64,000 bases of DNA, taken from the NCBI GenBank assembly GCA_963755495.1, contig CAVWJS010000009.1:13102-77101 (forward strand), given 5' to 3'. The position numbers were made by a program, and so were the translations under genes. This DNA is from Bog-473 sp963755495. GTDB taxonomy: Bacteria > Actinomycetota > Acidimicrobiia > Acidimicrobiales > RAAP-2. The notes under the pieces are model-generated. The model was not told the DNA's origin, searched no databases, and worked only from the letters and a program-made list of their open reading frames with translations. This document shows positions 18,720 through 28,422 of the stretch, piece after piece (position 1 is the first letter of the stretch; each line of letters starts with the position of its first letter).

Positions 18720-20348
18720 ATGAATGGGCCGTCGGAGTGGGCGGGAGCTGCTCCCACGTTGAAATCGACATTGGATGTTCGGACGGGGGCCTACCGGGCC
18801 AACCGTGAGAGTCAGTTGGCCGAATTGACAGCGCTGGAAGAGCAACTTGAACGGCTCAGGGCTGGCGGTGGGCCGAGGTACGCGGAACGCCATCATGAGC
18901 GGGGACGCCTCCTTGTGCGCGAGAGGTTGGAGCTGCTCCTGGATCGGGATAGTCCATTTCTCGAATTGTCGTCACTAGCTGCGTGGGGAACGGGCTTCAC
19001 CGTCGGCGCCAGCGTCCTGACGGGCGTTGGCGTGGTATCAGGGGTCGAATGTGTCGTCATTGCGCACGATCCCACGGTGCGGGGGGGCGCTATGAACCCC
19101 TATACCTTGCGCAAGATCCTTCGTGCGCTGGAGATCGCTCGGCAAAACCGGCTACCAGTCATCAACTTGGTGGAATCGGGAGGGGCGGATCTGCCGACAC
19201 AGGCCGATCTGTTCGTATCCGCCGGCAAGATCTTTCACGATCTCACAGAGCTCTCATCGATGGGCGTTCCCACGGTCGCGTTGGTATTCGGAAACTCGAC
19301 CGCCGGCGGAGCCTACGTGCCGGGAATGTGTGACTATGCCGTCCTCATAGACAATCAGGCAAAGGTCTTTCTCGGTGGACCACCGCTGGTCAAGATGGCT
19401 ACCGGTGAGGATGCGAATGACGAAGCGCTCGGTGGTGCCTCCATGCATTCAAGGGTCTCCGGCTTGTCCGACTACTTTGCTGCGGACGAGCGTGACTGTT
19501 TACGCATTGGTCGGCAGATCGTCGCGGAACTTCACTGGCGGAAGTGGGGTCCAGACCCCACCATGTCGCCGGATGATCCGGTCTACGACCCCGAGGAACT
19601 CCTTGGCATCGCTTCGGGCGACTTTCGGGTGCCCATCGACCCCTATGAGGTTCTGGCGCGTGTGACTGATGGGTCCAGGTTCGGCGAATACAAGAAGCTG
19701 TATGGGTCCAGTCTTGTCACGGGTTGGGCATCCATTCATGGCTATCCGGTTGGGGTTCTCATCAATGCCCGAGGCGTGATCTTCAGCGAAGAAGCCAAAA
19801 AGGCCACGGAGTTCATCCTCTTGGCCAACCAGACTGACACTCCATTGATTTTTCTACAGAATACGACCGGATACATGGTTGGCACCGCCTACGAACAGGG
19901 GGGGATCATCAAGGACGGCGCCAAGATGATCAACGCCGTGACCAACAGCCTAGTTCCTCACATCACGATAAACATCGGTGCTTCCTTCGGCGCCGGCAAC
20001 TATGGGATGTCGGGTCGAGCGTATGACCCGCGGTTCATCTTTGCGTGGGCCAATGCCAAGTTGGCGGTGATGGGGGCTCAGCAACTGGCCGGTGTTCTGT
20101 CGATCGTGGGACGACAGGCGGCCGAGGCGTCTGGGCGGGAGTTCGATACTGAGGCTGATGAGAGTCGGCGGCAGGAGATTGAAGAGCAGATAGAGACGGA
20201 ATCTCATGCGTTCTTCATTTCTGCACGGCTCTACGACGATGGGGTAATCGATCCCCGAGACACGAGGACCGTGTTGGGCATAGCCCTTTCGGCCGCGCAT
20301 TCTCAGAGAATTGAAGGGCGCCGTGGCTACGGCGTCTTTCGGATGTAG
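18720..20348 (+). CDS. acyl-CoA carboxylase carboxyltransferase (beta) subunit
   Basis: 542-residue carboxyltransferase of the propionyl/methylcrotonyl/geranyl-CoA carboxylase family, moving CO2 from biotin to an acyl-CoA. N- and C-terminal crotonase-like halves are complete: GNSTAGGAYVPGMCDYAV near residue 198 and INIGASFGAGNYGMSGRAYD near 418 mark the two oxyanion sites. ATG 18720 is preferred to TTG 18699 because the latter would start inside the palindrome. The gene is followed 7 bp later by the biotin-carrying alpha subunit. Organisation beta-alpha-crotonase resembles leucine and acyclic-terpene degradation gene sets. Confidence 0.93.
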   Translation: MNGPSEWAGAAPTLKSTLDVRTGAYRANRESQLAELTALEEQLERLRAGGGPRYAERHHERGRLLVRERLELLLDRDSPFLELSSLAAWGTGFTVGASVLTGVGVVSGVECVVIAHDPTVRGGAMNPYTLRKILRALEIARQNRLPVINLVESGGADLPTQADLFVSAGKIFHDLTELSSMGVPTVALVFGNSTAGGAYVPGMCDYAVLIDNQAKVFLGGPPLVKMATGEDANDEALGGASMHSRVSGLSDYFAADERDCLRIGRQIVAELHWRKWGPDPTMSPDDPVYDPEELLGIASGDFRVPIDPYEVLARVTDGSRFGEYKKLYGSSLVTGWASIHGYPVGVLINARGVIFSEEAKKATEFILLANQTDTPLIFLQNTTGYMVGTAYEQGGIIKDGAKMINAVTNSLVPHITINIGASFGAGNYGMSGRAYDPRFIFAWANAKLAVMGAQQLAGVLSIVGRQAAEASGREFDTEADESRRQEIEEQIETESHAFFISARLYDDGVIDPRDTRTVLGIALSAAHSQRIEGRRGYGVFRM

Positions 20349-20355
20349 AGGCGTC

Positions 20356-22377
20356 ATGGAGCGGATTCACAAGGTGCTGATCGCCAATCGGGGCGAGATC
20401 GCCGCTCGAGTCATGCGCGCTGCCCATGATCTTGACATCGCGACCGTGGCGGTTTTTTCCCGGGCCGACGCGTCCGCCCCATTTGTCAGACAAGCTGACG
20501 AAGCAATATCGCTCAATGGAAACACGCCAGCTGAGACGTATCTCGACATCGAACAATTACTACGAGCGGCCCAGCAGTCGGGTGCTGATGCTGTCCACCC
20601 AGGGTACGGGTTCTTGTCGGAGCGCAGCGCCTTCGCCCGAGCCTGCCGTCAGGCCGGCTTGAATTTCATTGGTCCCGATCCAGACACCATCGAGTCCATG
20701 GGTTCAAAGATCACTGCGAAGCAGCTGATGAACGATGCGGGAGTCCCAGTTCTCCCCGGCCTCGCCGTGCAGGCCGAAGAGGACCTGGAGCAAATATTCG
20801 TCGGGGACCATCTGGAGAAAATCGGTCTGCCCCTTCTCGTCAAGGCCGCCTACGGCGGTGGTGGACGAGGCATGAGGATCGTTCGGGACGTGACTGAACT
20901 TGGAAGCGCGATTCAAGCAGCGCAGCGAGAGGCGGTGGCGGCATTCGGGGACGGCACGGTGTTTCTCGAGAGGTTCCTTGAGAGGCCTCGCCACATCGAG
21001 GTACAGATTTTCGGAGATGCCTACGGAACAGTGGCGCACCTGTTCGAACGGGAATGCTCCATTCAGCGGCGTTACCAGAAGGTGCTTGAGGAAGCCCCAT
21101 CACCCGCCGTGGACAACCACTTGCGCGACCGCATGGGTGAGGCCGCCGTTAAGGCGGGGCGAGCCATCTCGTACGTCGGGGCGGGAACGGTCGAGTTCGT
21201 GCTCGACGAGGATGGAAGGTTTTTCTTCCTTGAGGTGAATACCCGCCTACAAGTAGAACATCCCGTCACAGAGTTGGTGACCGGAGTCGATCTCGTCAAG
21301 CTGCAGTTCCTGGTGGCCGAGGGTCATCCGCTTCCGCTTGAGGTTGTCGGGGCGCGAATGTCTGGACACGCCGTCGAAGCGCGGCTCTACGCAGAGGATG
21401 TGCCGGGCGGGTTCATCCCGACCGCTGGAGTTCTGCACGAGTTCCGCATTCCTCCAACGGACGGACTTCGAGTCGATTCGGGGGTAGAGAGTGGGTCTGA
21501 AGTAAGTATCCACTACGACCCCATGCTGGCAAAGGTCATCGCTTATGCCCCCGACCGTACCCAAGCGTGCCGGAAACTGGCATCCGCCCTGCAGCGTGCG
21601 CAGATCCACGGAGTCGTCACGAATCGCGACCTCCTTGTTGAGATCCTGAGAGAGCCTGCATTCCTGGCTGGAACGTTCGACACCTCGTACCTGGTCAGGA
21701 CGGATCTTGGGTCTCTCGTGTCGAATCGGACCGAGGCCACGGCCTTGATCCACCCGTTGGCCGCCGCACTGGCCGCCCAGTATGAGCGGAGGGATCAGGC
21801 GACGGTTCTCCGCGGGTTGCCTTCTGGCTGGAGAAATGTTCCCAACTTCCCCCAGGAGACGGAGTACGTCGCCGACGATGAAACCATCGTCGTTCGCTAC
21901 GCCTTTTATCGGAAGTCTCCCGTCGACGCCCCAGCCCTGACAGCATCCGTTGGCTGTCAGGAATTGGCGCCCGTGATAGTCAGGGATCTCTCGGCGCGCG
22001 GCGTGGACTTGGAGGTTGATGGAGTCAGGCGACTGATTCGAATCAATCGAGTGGCTGATGTTGTTTTTGTCGATAGTGCGTTGGGATCCACCATGCTCCG
22101 GGAGGGGTCGAGGTTCCCTTCGCCCGAAGACGTGCAAGTCGCCGGTTCATTGCTCGCCCCAATGCCTGGAACCGTCGTGCGGACCGAAGTTGCCGTTGGT
22201 GATCGCGTGCTCAAAGGTGACTCGGTCGTCGTATTGGAGGCCATGAAGATGGAACACGTGGTCCGGGCGCCTGCGGGCGGGATCGTGACCGAGGTTCGGA
22301 TTGAGCCTGGTCAGACTGTCGACGTCGGTGTCGTCCTCGCGGTCGTCGAAGAGTTCATCGAGGAGACTGATGAGTGA
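20356..22377 (+). CDS. acyl-CoA carboxylase biotin carboxylase/biotin carrier (alpha) subunit
   Basis: 673 residues. Biotin carboxylase domains cover residues 1-450 (KVLIANRGEIAARVMRAA; the glycine-rich AAYGGGGRGMR near 170; FLEVNTRLQVEHPVTELVTG near 292), a BT-like linker follows, and the biotin carrier domain ends the protein with VLEAMKMEHVVRAP, Lys631 being the biotinylation site. It uses ATP and bicarbonate to carboxylate biotin for the beta subunit upstream. Substrate class cannot be fixed from the sequence: 3-methylcrotonyl-, geranyl- and propionyl-CoA enzymes share this layout. Confidence 0.95.
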   Translation: MERIHKVLIANRGEIAARVMRAAHDLDIATVAVFSRADASAPFVRQADEAISLNGNTPAETYLDIEQLLRAAQQSGADAVHPGYGFLSERSAFARACRQAGLNFIGPDPDTIESMGSKITAKQLMNDAGVPVLPGLAVQAEEDLEQIFVGDHLEKIGLPLLVKAAYGGGGRGMRIVRDVTELGSAIQAAQREAVAAFGDGTVFLERFLERPRHIEVQIFGDAYGTVAHLFERECSIQRRYQKVLEEAPSPAVDNHLRDRMGEAAVKAGRAISYVGAGTVEFVLDEDGRFFFLEVNTRLQVEHPVTELVTGVDLVKLQFLVAEGHPLPLEVVGARMSGHAVEARLYAEDVPGGFIPTAGVLHEFRIPPTDGLRVDSGVESGSEVSIHYDPMLAKVIAYAPDRTQACRKLASALQRAQIHGVVTNRDLLVEILREPAFLAGTFDTSYLVRTDLGSLVSNRTEATALIHPLAAALAAQYERRDQATVLRGLPSGWRNVPNFPQETEYVADDETIVVRYAFYRKSPVDAPALTASVGCQELAPVIVRDLSARGVDLEVDGVRRLIRINRVADVVFVDSALGSTMLREGSRFPSPEDVQVAGSLLAPMPGTVVRTEVAVGDRVLKGDSVVVLEAMKMEHVVRAPAGGIVTEVRIEPGQTVDVGVVLAVVEEFIEETDE

Positions 22378-23143
22378 CGTGAGGCCGCCCGTCGCCTATG
22401 AGCGACAGGGAGAAGTCGCCTGGCTGACCATCTGTCGACCGGAGGCCAGGAATGCCCTCAATGCGGCAGTGAGGGACGGGCTCTTCGGGGGACTGCGACG
22501 GTTTAACGAGGACGAAGCAGCCAGAGTTCTCGTCATGACTGGTCAGGGGGACTCTGCCTTCTGCGCCGGCGCAGATCTGAAGGAGATGGCAGAGACCGAG
22601 TTGACGGTGCCCCCTCCTGATTTTCTTCCTCAAATTGGCCGCAACATCACAGTTGAAAAGCCCACGATCGCCGCCGTGAATGGCGTGGCTTACGCGGGGG
22701 GATTCCTACTGGCACAGTGTTGCGATCTCTGCATCGCTGCGGATTCGGCCAGCTTTGCCATCTCGGAGGTCAAAGTGGGTCGAGGGGCTCCGTGGGCTGC
22801 CCCACTGCCCTGGCTGATTCCGCCGAGGGTGGCCATGGAGATGCTCCTAACAGGAGAACCCGTCGGTGCCGATCGGGCCATGCGAGTGGGCCTTGTCAAT
22901 CAGGTCGTGCCATTGAAGGAGCTTCATGCGGCGGCCCAGAACCTTGGCGAATCCATCGCGGCGAACGCGCCCCTGTCCGTGGCGGCAGCGAAAAAGACGG
23001 TGGGACTCATCGCCCAGTATCCTCTTAGTGATGCACTGAAACAAGCAGAACAGATTTGGAAGCCCGTCTATGAGAGTGCGGATGCTCAGGAGGGCCCGTC
23101 GGCCTTCAGTACCGGGCGGACTCCCAAGTGGATCGGTCGCTAA
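22370..23143 (+). CDS. enoyl-CoA hydratase family protein linked to the carboxylase
   Basis: 257-residue crotonase whose ATG lies 8 nt inside the carboxylase alpha gene (ATGAGTGA). SAFCAGADLKEMAE near residue 62 and NGVAYAGGFLLAQCCDLCIA near 103 are the oxyanion hole; FAISEVKVGRGAPWAAPLPW near 130 keeps the first Glu. Next to a biotin carboxylase, the natural guess is a 3-methylglutaconyl-CoA or isohexenylglutaconyl-CoA hydratase that acts on the carboxylated product. Confidence 0.93.
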   Translation: MSDVRPPVAYERQGEVAWLTICRPEARNALNAAVRDGLFGGLRRFNEDEAARVLVMTGQGDSAFCAGADLKEMAETELTVPPPDFLPQIGRNITVEKPTIAAVNGVAYAGGFLLAQCCDLCIAADSASFAISEVKVGRGAPWAAPLPWLIPPRVAMEMLLTGEPVGADRAMRVGLVNQVVPLKELHAAAQNLGESIAANAPLSVAAAKKTVGLIAQYPLSDALKQAEQIWKPVYESADAQEGPSAFSTGRTPKWIGR

Positions 23144-23145
23144 CC

Positions 23146-23946
23146 GTGCACCGGCTTCAATCCCTACTGGATGATCTTCGTGATGAGACGAAGGTCGTCG
23201 AATCAATGTTGATTGGTATCCGACCGGCCGATTGGTCGTTGGCCACCCCGGCCGACGGCTGGTCGATTGGTGATCAGGTTACGCATTTGGCTTACTTCGA
23301 CGAGGCGGCCACGTTGGCGGCCGTTGATGAAGAGGGCTTCCGAGTTCACGCGGGCCTTTTGGAATCCCACGGCCCCGACTTCGCTGCGTGGGTCGCCGAC
23401 GAGAATCGTTCAATTGATCCCAGTGATCAATATGAGTGGTTCCGTCAAGCTCGAGATCGCCTTATACGCGCCTTTGAGCCACTGGATGCAAAGGCGCGAG
23501 TCCCGTGGTACGGACCCTCAATGAGCGCGACCAGCTGCATCAGTGCCCGAATCATGGAGACCTGGGCGCACGGCCAGGACATAGCTGATGCGGTCAGAAT
23601 CGAGTATCCCCAATCAATGCGCCTGTACCACATCGCTCATCTGGGGGTCCGGACCTTCGCGTTTTCTTTTCTGGTGCATCAGCTGCCCGTACCAGATGTA
23701 CCAGTGACTGTGGATCTCGAGGCACCCGACGGGACTCGGTGGGTATGGGGCGATCCGGAAGATTCGGATTCCGTCGTCGGTTCAGCGATTGACTTTTGCT
23801 ACGTCGTCACACAACGTCGATCTGTTCGCGATACCAGTCTTACTGTGTGCGGTCCCATCGCCACCGAGTGGCTCAATATTGCTCAGGCGTTTGCTGGCCC
23901 ACCCACTCTTGTGAGAGTGCCGCAGGAGCCGGGTCGAACGCCGTGA
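23146..23946 (+). CDS. TIGR03084-family DinB/maleylpyruvate-isomerase-like protein
   Basis: About 266 residues. The N-terminal four-helix DinB-like domain shows LQSLLDDLRDETKVVESML, WSIGDQVTHLAYFDEAA near residue 45 and METWAHGQDIADAV near 145, supplying the His residues that usually bind a metal. This actinobacterial family is related to mycothiol-dependent isomerases, but its reaction is not known. Start is GTG 23146 or an in-frame GTG 18 bp earlier that overlaps the crotonase. It lies in the carboxylase operon. Confidence 0.82.
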   Translation: MHRLQSLLDDLRDETKVVESMLIGIRPADWSLATPADGWSIGDQVTHLAYFDEAATLAAVDEEGFRVHAGLLESHGPDFAAWVADENRSIDPSDQYEWFRQARDRLIRAFEPLDAKARVPWYGPSMSATSCISARIMETWAHGQDIADAVRIEYPQSMRLYHIAHLGVRTFAFSFLVHQLPVPDVPVTVDLEAPDGTRWVWGDPEDSDSVVGSAIDFCYVVTQRRSVRDTSLTVCGPIATEWLNIAQAFAGPPTLVRVPQEPGRTP

Positions 23947-23998
23947 AAGGTCACGTCCGAACCTCGAGCGGTCTTGGATCCTGCGGACCGCGGGCATC

Positions 23999-24619
23999 GT
24001 GAAGGAAGCGGCCACAGCACCACAGGATCCGGTGCAATCAGCCGATGAGCCCGGTCGAAAGGAGAGGATCCTCGTCGCGGCTGCGGATCTAGTGTCGAAG
24101 TCGGGCTACCACGCCGTCTCTATGGGCGAAATCGGGGCAGTAGCGGGGATCACCGGGCCTGGAATTTACCGCCATTTCGAGAGTAAATCCGCCGTACTGG
24201 TTGCACTGTTCGATCGTGCCATCGACGGCCTACTTCGAGAGGCCGAAAGTATCGCGTTGATGGACATCGAGCCGGACAATGCGCTCCGCCAACTCATCGC
24301 ATCCCAGATTCGTTTCGTCGTGGTGGATCGATCCGTTGCCCAGGTTTATTACACCGAGAACCAAAGTCTGCCGGAGGTCGACCAACGTCGTCTCCGCCGA
24401 AAACAGCGCTTCTACCTGGAAGAATGGGTGCACTTGCTGCTTGAACTGCGTCCGCTTCTCGAAGAATCGGACGCACGAGTTGTCGTTCATGCTGCCATCG
24501 GAGCGATCCAGTCCTCTCTCTTCCATGCGCGGTCATTTGGGGGGGATCACTTCGACCAACTCCTGACCGACGCTGCCGTGGCTGTGTTGGGGCTCCCGCG
24601 CAAGGTCGGAGATAGCTAG
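23999..24619 (+). CDS. TetR/AcrR family transcriptional regulator
   Basis: 206 residues, GTG start. HTH at residues ~20-65: RKERILVAAADLVSKSGYH, then GEIGAVAGITGPGIYRHFES. The C-terminal domain is similar in style to regulators of fatty-acid and steroid catabolism. It follows the carboxylase operon by 52 bp and is the closest candidate for binding the palindromes at 18645-18709, and perhaps the region before the binding protein at 24864. Confidence 0.92.
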   Translation: MKEAATAPQDPVQSADEPGRKERILVAAADLVSKSGYHAVSMGEIGAVAGITGPGIYRHFESKSAVLVALFDRAIDGLLREAESIALMDIEPDNALRQLIASQIRFVVVDRSVAQVYYTENQSLPEVDQRRLRRKQRFYLEEWVHLLLELRPLLEESDARVVVHAAIGAIQSSLFHARSFGGDHFDQLLTDAAVAVLGLPRKVGDS

Positions 24620-24863
24620 ATGTCGAACACAATGTCGGCGTCGCTGATTGGCGTTTTGAGACCTCGGAGGTGCCCGCTCTGCGGTGCCTCCACTTGCGGG
24701 TCCGACGGTGCCCAGGGGGCGACCCAAACTGACACGACTAGTACCGTAGGATAAACACCAAAAGGTATATGGAAGTTCCCCACAACCTGTGATAGCAAGG
24801 TCACGAGGGGATTCTGAGCATGCAAGCAACGAGCACCAGCTCGACTTGATTGGGGAGGATGCA

Positions 24864-26216
24864 ATGCGTTTGAAGAGCTCTCGGTGGCCGGCACTCATCG
24901 CCAGCGTCACCGTAATGCTGTCGGTATTCGCCTTGGCGGGGAGCGGGCCAGCTCAGGCCTCAGAACGCAGCACGTTGTCGACCGGCGCGACGGAGAATGG
25001 TGCGTGGCCCGGGGTCGGGACAATCTGCGAAAAGGGTCCAGGTGGCACCTCCACGGTACGGGGTGTCTCGGACAAGACCATCAACATCGCGACGTTCGCC
25101 GATCCCGGAAACACAGTCGAGCCGGGGCTCAATGAGGAGTTCTTCCAATTCGCTGGGGCCTTCGCGAAGTGGTGCAACGCCGCCGGTGGAATCGACGGAC
25201 GCAAGATCGTCGTCGACGACAGAGATGGTGCGTTGTTCAATGCGGCGCAGGTCACCAACCAGGCCTGTCAACAGGATTTCATGTCCGTCGGTGGCGGGCT
25301 CGCGCTCGATCAATCCGCCGTCTCCGTGCGTGTGGCATGTGGCCTTGGGCAGATCACCGATTTCACCGTGTCGAATCAGGCCGTTGATGCGGCCGAGCAA
25401 GTCAATCCAGGAGGAAACAGCAACTCCGAAGTCGAAGCCGGATGGTACGGAGCACTCGCGAAGAAATACCCACAGGCAATCAAGGAATTTGGAACTGGAG
25501 CTCAGAACACGCCCAGCATCATCGAACCCACAGAGAAGTGGCGCGATGCTGCCGAACAACAGGGCTACAAGGTCGTCGACTTCCAGGAGCCGCCTCTCAC
25601 TGTGACGGATTGGACTTCTTATGTTGAGGAGGCTCAGACCAAAGGGGTAAAGGCACTCGAGCCATCGGATGACTCGGCGATCGCTCCATATCTTCAAGCT
25701 ATGAATACAGCCGGCTATAACCCCGCCTTCATCTTCCTGACAACACAGTTCTACGGCTCCGCAACAATCAAGGCGGCTCAGGGCATCAAGCTGCCCCCGA
25801 CCTACACCGAGACCCAGACGTGGCCCTTCGAGTTAGCCTCTCAGAGTCCGGGCCTTGAGCAAATGGAAGCGATCATGCACAAGTACGCCGCAGGAGACAC
25901 GATCGATCAGGACGACGAACTTGCTACGAGTTCCTGGGTGTTGTTTGCCAAGGCCGCGACCGCTTGCGGTTCCACTCTTACCGTGTCGTGCGTCCTGGGC
26001 CACGCTGCAGCGCAGAAGAATTGGACCGGCGGCGGTGTGTTTGCTCCGGTCGCTCAGCTCGCCATGTCCAATCAAAACCCGACCCCCAGTGACTGCTTCG
26101 TCCTGATGCAGGTCGAGCCAGGAAAGTTTGTCTACGACAAGGCGGACACCAAGCCGAACAATCAGATCTGGCACTGCGATCCGAAGTCCATTTTCCACGT
26201 GTCCGTGAGCGGCTGA
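24864..26216 (+). CDS. branched-chain amino acid-type ABC transporter substrate-binding protein
   Basis: 450 residues. A signal peptide occupies the first ~33 residues (KR-rich start, hydrophobic ALIASVTVMLSVFALAG, cleavage after AQA). The mature protein is a type I periplasmic-binding fold (INIATFADPGNTVEPGLNEE, AGGIDGRKIVVDDRD). It would be exported and present a ligand to the permease encoded next. In catabolic islands this class often binds aromatic or aliphatic acids, not only amino acids. Start ATG 24864 has GGGGAGG upstream; the 244 bp before it contain no other gene. Confidence 0.92.
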   Translation: MRLKSSRWPALIASVTVMLSVFALAGSGPAQASERSTLSTGATENGAWPGVGTICEKGPGGTSTVRGVSDKTINIATFADPGNTVEPGLNEEFFQFAGAFAKWCNAAGGIDGRKIVVDDRDGALFNAAQVTNQACQQDFMSVGGGLALDQSAVSVRVACGLGQITDFTVSNQAVDAAEQVNPGGNSNSEVEAGWYGALAKKYPQAIKEFGTGAQNTPSIIEPTEKWRDAAEQQGYKVVDFQEPPLTVTDWTSYVEEAQTKGVKALEPSDDSAIAPYLQAMNTAGYNPAFIFLTTQFYGSATIKAAQGIKLPPTYTETQTWPFELASQSPGLEQMEAIMHKYAAGDTIDQDDELATSSWVLFAKAATACGSTLTVSCVLGHAAAQKNWTGGGVFAPVAQLAMSNQNPTPSDCFVLMQVEPGKFVYDKADTKPNNQIWHCDPKSIFHVSVSG

Positions 26217-26247
26217 CACAGGTAGAAGGACCGGCGCGGTCAGTTCA

Positions 26248-28422
26248 GTGCACGAGTTCGTCGTCTTTACGATCGCGGGATTAGCCACTGCCGGGATCTA
26301 CGCCATCACGGCGAGCGGCCTCACGCTCACCTACACGGCGACGGGCATCTTCAACTGGTCCCACGGGGCCATAGGCATGATGTCGGCGTTTGCCTACTGG
26401 CAGATGCACATTGGGTGGGGCTGGCCTGCCGTTGTCTCATTTCTCATTTGCCTCGGCGTTCTTGCGCCTGGGTTGGGCGTCATTCTCGAGGTGGGGGTGA
26501 TGCGGAGGCTCGACGGGACGTCTGAGGCGACAAAGCTCGTCGTCACACTGGCGCTGGCCTTGTCAATGGTGGGTATCGCTCAGTGGATATGGAATCCCCT
26601 CATATATCGAGCGCTGCCGCCATTGTTCGCCGGGGAGACATTGGTGATTGGACCGATCCGGATCTCCTATAACGATGTCACAATCCTCATTGTCGCCTTG
26701 GCCGTCGCACTCGGACTGCGACTTCTGCTCTACAGGACGCGGCTCGGTGTCACCATGCGGGCGGCCGTGGATGATCGCACGCTCACCACCTTGAACGGGG
26801 CGAGCAACGTTAGGAGCGCGAGGTCGGCCTGGATCGTCGGCTGTGTCCTCGCCGCTCTGGCCGGAATCCTTGTGGCACCAACGTTGACCCTCTCCGCCAC
26901 TGCTTTGACGCTTCTCATAGTCGATGCCTATGCGGCATCGGTTATCGGCCGATTGAAGAGCATCCCAATGACGTTCGTGGGAGCGATCATCTTGGGCTTA
27001 GCCGTCAGCTACACGGTCGCCTACCTACCGCAGAATGCCTATATTCAAGGGTTCGAGGGAGCGGTCCCCGCTGTGGTTCTCCTAGTCGCGCTCCTGCTGC
27101 TCCCGCAGTCGCGCCTGCGCGGTCATCGCATCCTTCGCAGCCGGGAACTGGCTTTGATGCCTACTTGGAAGGGGACGGGGGTCTTTGCAGTATGCGTCGT
27201 TGTCGGCGCCATCATGCTCGCCACCGTGGTCTCGCAATCCGATCTGTTCAGCCTGGACCGGGTGTGGGGTATCGCTATTATCGGGTTGTCCGCGGTGCCT
27301 GTCGTGGGGTTTGCCGGGCGACTATCCCTCTGTCAGATGACCTTCGCTGGAATCGGTGCCGTCGTGGTTGGGCATCTGGGTGCGAGTGGAAATCCGTTGT
27401 CTCTGCTTGTCGCAGCTGGCGTGTGTGCGGCCGCCGGCATTCTGGTGGCTCTTCCCGCGCTCCGGCTCTCCGGAATCTATTTCGCGCTTTCCACGGCGGC
27501 ATTTGCTGTCGCGATGGACGCCTGGATTTTCCCCCTTCCCGCCTTCAACCTCTTCGGTAATCAGTTCGCGCCTTTCGGAACGGGCTCCTTGACGTTCGCG
27601 CCTTTCGAGGTCGGCGGGCGAGCGCTTTCGAGCAAGGAGATGCAATTCGTCGCGGGTTCCGTGGCGTTCGTTGTGCTCGCCGCAGTAGTCGTCCTGATCA
27701 GGAAGTCAGAGTTCGGTCAACGCCTCTTTGCCTTCAAGGACAGCCCCGCCGCCTGCGCTACCCTCGGCATGAACGCGCGTGCCTCAACGCTGGCCGTGTT
27801 TGCTGTGTCGGCAGCGATTGCGGGAATTGGTGGTGGCCTATATGGGCAGGCCTTGGGGAGCGCCGCTCCCGATGTTTTCCAGTTCTTTTCCGGACTCTCC
27901 GTCCTCCTCGTCATGGTGGTCGTTGGTATCAGTTCCGTCGGATCGGGAGTTCTTTGTGGGCTGTTCTTGGGGGGTCCAACGCTCGCCAACTTCTTCCCGT
28001 CACTCACTCAACTTGCCCCCGTCGTCGTTGGAGGAGCGGGGGTCGGAGTCGGAACCAATCCGAACGGGTTGATCCCAGAAGGCCTTCGCCCCCTTTGGAG
28101 TTCCGTTCTTCGTCGTAGACCCCTGGTGATTGCCGTGACCGCATCGGTTGTGGTTGCGTGGATCTTGCGCTTGAGTGGAGTCCTCGGGAACTGGGAGATG
28201 ACGGTGATCGTGATTGTCGTCGTGGGTCTGGCTTCGACTATCCCCTACGCACTTGACTATCGACGCGGTGACGCCCCTGGAGCGTTCGGTCTGCCGACTC
28301 GAACTTCTCAGGCCCGTCAGGACAATCCGTCACACGACCATGCGAAGTCACTCAGCGATGCAGCCCCATCGCCGAGTGACAACCTGTCATCCGCTATCGG
28401 GACGGGTTCCCGTGGCACTTGA
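26248..28422 (+). CDS. fused LivH-LivM branched-chain-type ABC permease
   Basis: 724 residues, GTG start. Residues ~1-290 are LivH-like (FTIAGLATAGIYAITASGLT, with the GLRLLLYRTRLGVTMRAAVD cytoplasmic loop), residues ~315-660 are LivM-like (LSLCQMTFAGIGAVVVGHLG; FGQRLFAFKDSPAACATLG). Normally these are two proteins; the fusion gives a single chain with about 16-18 membrane segments. The last ~40 residues are polar and overlap the LivG start. A second fused LivHM lies at 54164. Confidence 0.92.
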   Translation: MHEFVVFTIAGLATAGIYAITASGLTLTYTATGIFNWSHGAIGMMSAFAYWQMHIGWGWPAVVSFLICLGVLAPGLGVILEVGVMRRLDGTSEATKLVVTLALALSMVGIAQWIWNPLIYRALPPLFAGETLVIGPIRISYNDVTILIVALAVALGLRLLLYRTRLGVTMRAAVDDRTLTTLNGASNVRSARSAWIVGCVLAALAGILVAPTLTLSATALTLLIVDAYAASVIGRLKSIPMTFVGAIILGLAVSYTVAYLPQNAYIQGFEGAVPAVVLLVALLLLPQSRLRGHRILRSRELALMPTWKGTGVFAVCVVVGAIMLATVVSQSDLFSLDRVWGIAIIGLSAVPVVGFAGRLSLCQMTFAGIGAVVVGHLGASGNPLSLLVAAGVCAAAGILVALPALRLSGIYFALSTAAFAVAMDAWIFPLPAFNLFGNQFAPFGTGSLTFAPFEVGGRALSSKEMQFVAGSVAFVVLAAVVVLIRKSEFGQRLFAFKDSPAACATLGMNARASTLAVFAVSAAIAGIGGGLYGQALGSAAPDVFQFFSGLSVLLVMVVVGISSVGSGVLCGLFLGGPTLANFFPSLTQLAPVVVGGAGVGVGTNPNGLIPEGLRPLWSSVLRRRPLVIAVTASVVVAWILRLSGVLGNWEMTVIVIVVVGLASTIPYALDYRRGDAPGAFGLPTRTSQARQDNPSHDHAKSLSDAAPSPSDNLSSAIGTGSRGT

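Noticed and set aside
24729..24752. CTGACA and TAGGAT as a promoter before the binding protein at 24864
   Set aside because: Spacing is only 12 bp, too short for a standard promoter.
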